Below, in pieces: positions 60,049-64,000 of a DNA stretch of 64,000 nt. The stretch is from the NCBI GenBank assembly GCA_022885665.1, contig JAGQDJ010000033.1, positions 806,001 through 870,000 of the forward strand, in the 5' to 3' direction. Positions within the stretch are counted from its first letter, which is position 1, and each line of letters starts with the position of its first letter. Made by a program: the position numbers and the translations under genes. The DNA comes from Triops longicaudatus (taxonomy: Eukaryota > Arthropoda > Branchiopoda > Notostraca > Triopsidae). The notes under the pieces were generated by a model. It made no database searches, was not told where the DNA came from, and was given only the letters and a program-made list of their open reading frames with translations.

Positions 60049-62665
60049 TTATCTCCAACTGATCCTGACTATGAACGTTGCCCAGAGAATCACAGGACCA
60101 ATATTAGACGCGAGTGAAGCTGCATAACTGCTTTGTAACACTATTTGTGTAGTGCACTCTTCGAAGTCTTCCTATAAGAGAGTACCAAGAAATGTCAAAT
60201 GAAGTGCTAAATTGTTTTATGGATGCAAATTTACGTAATCCACTTCGGTCACCGCGCAAAAATGCACTTGCCGACAAAGCGCGCTGCAAGGTGGCAGATC
60301 GTACCGCATGACGCTGTTCACCGTATAATACTTGTGGAAGACGTAAGGGTTACTAAGCAAGGCCTGCGCTACACTGTGTAACGCGAAAGGACTCACGTCA
60401 GGCAAATGATACATTCTGCTGAAGTTGTAAGCTAATCGCCAATCTGCCCGGCCACTCCAATTGGCTTCGGATAAATTTAAGTAATATTGCGCGTAGTCCA
60501 ACACCTCCAGGAAACCAAGACAAAATGAAATAGATAAATTTTAATTTTTCCTCTTCATAATTTCATTGACATTTTAATTACTTGTCCTGTATCGGTATTA
60601 TACTTGACAAGCCGTATTGCAGGGTTGTTTGGTCCAGTTCCTTCCGCCAAATTAGGTTCTCGCGGAGTCACAGCAGGGGAGAGTAAAATCCATGACACCG
60701 GCCGCCCTAAAGTTAAGTAGTTTACACTGCCACGGACACATTTCAAAATGCGCACATGTATAAAATACCACCGTGAATCAAGTTAATTGGACACAAAACA
60801 TATGCGCATGGGCCTTGGACCTGGGAAGTAAATTCTACTTTTCGCGCTGAAGGAATTACCTGCTTCGTCATAAATCACACGGAAACTGTCAGTGTGAGCG
60901 TGGCCGTAAAACTGACCGACGATGACGTCTGCATAATTTCGGATTAATTGGAGGTACCGCCGATTAAACCGCTCTTGGAACCAGTGCAACCCTTGTCGTG
61001 TGTAATGCCGTTCATAGATGCCAGGGGGCACGTGCCCAAAAATAAAAACCTATGATTGACATGGAAAATTATAAATCAAAAGTTGCAAGTGGAAACTTTC
61101 AGACAAGTCAATAACTCAGCAAGGTGGGCAAAGAAAAAAAAAATCGTACGAAAGTGCAATAAAGTGGCGCTCTAACTTTGTTACTCGACTTCAGGGAATG
61201 AAGTTTCTGGGTTTCATTTAGCAAGTCATTAACACAGGTCTTTAACAACAAAACGGAATACACGAGCTCTCTGTTAGCCGCTTAACATTAAGTAGCTTAA
61301 GGGGTACCGGTAGTGAGCACTGAGTAACTTTATCCCCAAAAAATCTGGGATAGCTTACGTGTGAATCCCCACTAACCGTGCATGCAGGCTTTTATTGACT
61401 ATGACTGCGGCAGGTATGTCCATACATTCCTTTTTATTGTTATGAGCTACACAGAGAAAATCAGTACACAGTACTTGTTTGCAAACCTTGGCCTGGAAAT
61501 GAAAGCGCTACAGAAAAATGCTTTCGAACTGGAGGTAAATATTGTTTTAAGCAGGCTTACCGTGCCTTTTCTTCGCCTAGCCCTCAGTAGGATCCCTTCC
61601 AGCCAAGCAAACTGGCCACCAGGATCGGGATCCAAGCTACCAGAAGTAACTTGGTTGACCTCTGAGTAAAGATTGGTGTTTAGGGCAACCAGATGAAGTC
61701 GGACACCAGCCTGGTCAATAACATAGTAGCCACCTACGTTGGAGAACAAACCCGCAAAATTACGATCCGTTTTTACTGCGCTCTCCATACGATGCTGGAG
61801 ACAAGAGAGAAAATAACTCAGATTATCGTGCCTTTTCGGAATGACGCCTCGGCTTCCGGGGGAAGCCAGAAACGCCATAGGTTGGCTAATTCGTCATATA
61901 TGGAATCTGCATTTGGCGGTAATTGGGCCCGTGGAAAGACGTCAGCTCCACCAACAGCGGGATAGATAGCGGTGCCCGGAAAAGTACGTTTAAGAAGCAA
62001 CGTGACAGCTTCTACAGCTCCCTGGACTCGCGCAACTGCGTTGTTCCCGCTCCCTGACCAGCGAGCTGCTGAATCTCTAAAACGACAGAAAAAAGGGAAA
62101 TGGGCATATTTTCTAAATAAGACAAGACAAAAAAGGAATCGAACGTGGTATAGCATTCCGACAAGAAAAGCAATTTCCAAAGGAGAAAAGTTAGTTCGGT
62201 TATCTAGCGCGCTACGCGTAAGTGTTTTATCCTTTAAGCTGAAAGGGCATGAAAGCAGATTAGAGAGGTTAAAAAAAATCTACTTGTGGGCTGCATTGCA
62301 GTTGTCTCTTCCCACAAGGTATAAGGACGCTCTAGCAAAAATCTCGGACAATAAAAGGAGGTAATGTGTACGCGTACCCTGTCCACAAAATGAACTCGAT
62401 TTCTTCTCCCGTGATCTCCTTCATCTTCTCTACGGCAGATTGCACCAATCTCCAGGGAGAGTCACATCGGTAATTACCGAACCGATCGTTCTGATGGAGA
62501 CTCGGCTTTCCGGAGCTGGCCGAACTCGACGAACACACTAGCAAAAATGTATGAAGAAAAGCAATTAAATCGAAATGGGGAAGACCGTATTTAACTTACT
62601 ACTTCTATCTCCTTGGTGGGTAGCATTAGCGTCATAATGGAAATCAGTTACGTGCCAGAAATAAC
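60049..62665 (-). CDS. SMPDL3: Acid sphingomyelinase-like phosphodiesterase 3 (SMPDL3A/B type), probably inactive; 5' end missing
   Basis: SMPDL3 proteins are secreted, lysosomal or GPI-anchored metallophosphodiesterases acting on nucleotides or lipids. Eight exons were placed: about 62604-62665, 62378-62537, 61832-62076, 61561-61733, 60860-61049, 60582-60706, 60235-60504, 60049-60171 (the first boundary may be off by one base). Conserved parts include FWHVTDFHYDA, CDSPW, ILWTGDS, ALNTNLYS, GHVPPG, VGQFYGHAHTDSF, SPAVTP and YYLNLSEANW, plus the C-terminal Cys pattern. The metal-site motif GNHD is replaced by GGAD (codons near 61958-61969), losing the bridging Asn and the catalytic His. GDSPPHV reads GDSAARW. 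Four other metal-site motifs remain. The C-terminus ends in a hydrophobic segment compatible with a GPI signal. One intron needs a GC donor. The signal-peptide exon was not found. Confidence 0.9.
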
Positions 62666-62666
62666 C

Positions 62667-63420
62667 TGTAAAACAGGACAAGTGTTACATAAAACAGACT
62701 AGGTTTTTGCGATAAACACAACTATTCCTAAAATCGTACGCGAGTATATACTTGAGAGACAATCTAGACAATTTCACCCCAACTCTCTAGCCTTCTATTT
62801 CTCAGCCAAAAATAAAAGGATTCCGCAGGACCATATTGCGCGGTATTAAAAACTTATAAGTTTCATAAGGGAAGGAAGGTACGTGGAGGTAACGACCGTT
62901 CTTATCTAGCTATATTTACGGATATTTGGTCACTTACTGCCGCCGGTTTTCTTTCTTGGGTGAACAGTAGTACTGACTTCATCTCTACTGTGCTCCGTTT
63001 AGTCTACAGTAAAATTTTTTAAATCTGTGCTATCCCACCTTACACAGATTTACGTTATGACTTGGCTTCTTCAAGCCGTTTTGCTCTCTATTGTAAGTCT
63101 TCCCTGGCGATAGACCTACCTAGCGGAAGACTTTCATTCGGACTCGACATTACGCTGGGATTGCGCACCCCAAATCTTATTCCCCATGTAATCACCATTT
63201 CCCCACTCTTCACTAAATGGCGCCCCCGTGGTTGCGCATTACTACAAGAAGATTTTTGCATTAACTGTTATGTGACGAGATAGTATCCAGTGGAAAGGAG
63301 TATCAAGTTATATGATCCTCGTCGTCTACGATAACTTAAGCGGGTCAGTGGCTCCCCCCTTTAGTGGCAAAGGCTTGGTGGCACACGTATGGACTCTTAT
63401 GGAAGGGTCCATGTGTAATT
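62667..63420. other. SMPDL3 5' region, exon not resolved
   Basis: The missing signal-peptide exon must end in phase 1 with a GT donor. A GGCGGCA/GTAAGT donor exists on the minus strand near 62939-62945 behind a Met frame MKSVLLFTQERKPAA. Its phase (0) does not fit and the peptide is not clearly a signal sequence, so I do not join it. Confidence 0.3.
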
Positions 63421-63425
63421 TTGCT

Positions 63426-63431
63426 TTTATT
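63426..63431 (-). terminator. Poly(A) signal of the right-edge gene
   Basis: The plus strand reads tttatt, giving AATAAA on the minus strand about 195 bp after the stop at 63625-63627. Confidence 0.5.
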
Positions 63432-63624
63432 AGCTTTGCAAATGTAATAAACCATAATTTTACGACACATGCCGTGTCTGCTTGCTAGCTATTTGTCCGC
63501 TACTCTCGCATTAAAATGCAAGCCTTCTTTGCGAGACATTGGTCTGCGTTTTGACAACGCCGCTAGATTCCAAAGAGTTAATTGGAGAGTCAGTGTTACT
63601 CCCGGTCAAGTTGTTTCCATTCAA

Positions 63625-64000
63625 TCAATGTTCGTTGCGTAGGCTATCAATATCACTGACGATTCGGCGCTCGTAAATCATGAGAAAACACGCCAAAGCT
63701 AGGGGATCAGGATGACCGAAGGAAATGTAAGCTCCATTGAGATCCACGTATACCGGACAAACAATATTTTTGCCGCTACGGATGCAGTGCCGCTACGGTC
63801 CATGGCTTCGCGATAAAGGCTCTCGGGAGCAAAAAACAGGTGCACACGGATTGGTAAGACTGGCTGAAATACGATCTATGATCATTATCTCAGATTTTCG
63901 ATTAAGCTGCGGCATTAACTTTACTGGTTATAGAGAAGCCCCACATTTTCTCATCTATCGTGAACAAAGGCTTGGGAAAGGACGTAGTGACGCATGGGAT
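63625..64000 (-). CDS. 3' end of an unidentified protein gene, frameshifted
   Basis: I do not recognise this protein. The final exon (63625-63863) starts at a TTTCAG acceptor and first reads PVLPIRVHLFFAPESLYR, then EAMDRSG. A second frame then reads KNIVCPVYVDLNGAYISFG, HPDPLALACFLMIYERR and IVSDIDSLRNEH before TGA. The two parts are in different frames, separated by a 17-bp segment bounded by 11-bp direct repeats (63771-63781 and 63788-63798); the flanking frames would agree if the duplicated period were absent. An upstream exon from the window edge to 63920 (frame reading LFTIDEKMWGFSITSK, donor AAA/GTTAAT, 56-bp intron, phase 0) fits. The composition is that of a conserved globular C-terminus. 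It may be a real gene with an assembly or allelic error, or a decaying copy. Confidence 0.55.

Noticed and set aside
62930..63010. SMPDL3 signal-peptide exon MKSVLLFTQERKPAA
   Set aside because: The donor GTAAGT is good, but the phase (0) does not match the next exon (needs 1) and the hydrophobic core is too short.
1..64000. CRISPR arrays, bacterial operons, tRNA genes or viral genes
   Set aside because: No regularly spaced repeats, no operon-like layout, no cloverleaf with a T-loop consensus and no viral protein motifs were seen. The DNA is animal nuclear sequence with introns.

Overview
The window is eukaryotic nuclear DNA, most likely from an invertebrate animal. Its genes are split by many very short GT-AG introns (mostly 50-75 bp), proteins are animal orthologues (Wnt4, class IIa HDAC, trifunctional GART, NECAP, SMPDL3), and poly(A) signals sit tens of bases after stop codons. 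Wnt4 plus short introns would suit a compact-intron bilaterian such as a crustacean, tardigrade or other ecdysozoan. The sequence alone does not fix the phylum.

Layout. 1-9.4 kb: no supportable gene. 9.4-17.7 kb: a dense block of mRpL54 (-), VPS41 (+, 15 coding exons) and GART (-, 14 exons). mRpL54 and VPS41 are divergent across about 316 bp carrying an inverted pair of RFX X-box-like motifs. VPS41 and GART converge with 89 bp between stop codons. 17.7-25.3 kb: no coding exon found; it may hold the Wnt4 promoter and the missing signal-peptide exon. 25.36-30.32 kb: Wnt4 (+), six exons. 31.7-41.5 kb: class IIa histone deacetylase (-), 19 exons, with a possible further 5' coding exon at 49.4-49.7 kb. 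42.1-42.6 kb: a deletion-derivative hAT transposon with intact TIRs and an 8-bp target duplication. 43-54.7 kb: gene-poor, with microsatellites, a 29-bp minisatellite and a hairpin pair behind a TATA box. 54.7-64 kb: second dense block with C7orf25/UPF0415 (+), NECAP (-), PNPO (+), SMPDL3-like phosphodiesterase (-), and the 3' end of an unidentified gene (-) running off the right edge.

The genes are housekeeping or developmental and unrelated in pathway: mitochondrial translation, endolysosomal tethering, purine synthesis, Wnt signalling, transcriptional repression, clathrin adaptor accessory function, vitamin B6 salvage and an ecto/lysosomal phosphodiesterase family. They are grouped by position, with shared divergent promoters and tail-to-tail ends.

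The most notable points: the SMPDL3-like protein has lost the Asn-His of the metallophosphoesterase GNHD motif and is probably a pseudoenzyme; the class IIa HDAC carries Tyr rather than the vertebrate His at the catalytic position; two divergent promoters contain precise inverted repeats of known factor motifs; and the unidentified right-edge gene is frameshifted by a 17-bp duplication. Exon boundaries were assigned by hand from homology, splice signals and phase. The VPS41, GART, HDAC, C7orf25, NECAP and PNPO models all sum to whole codons.
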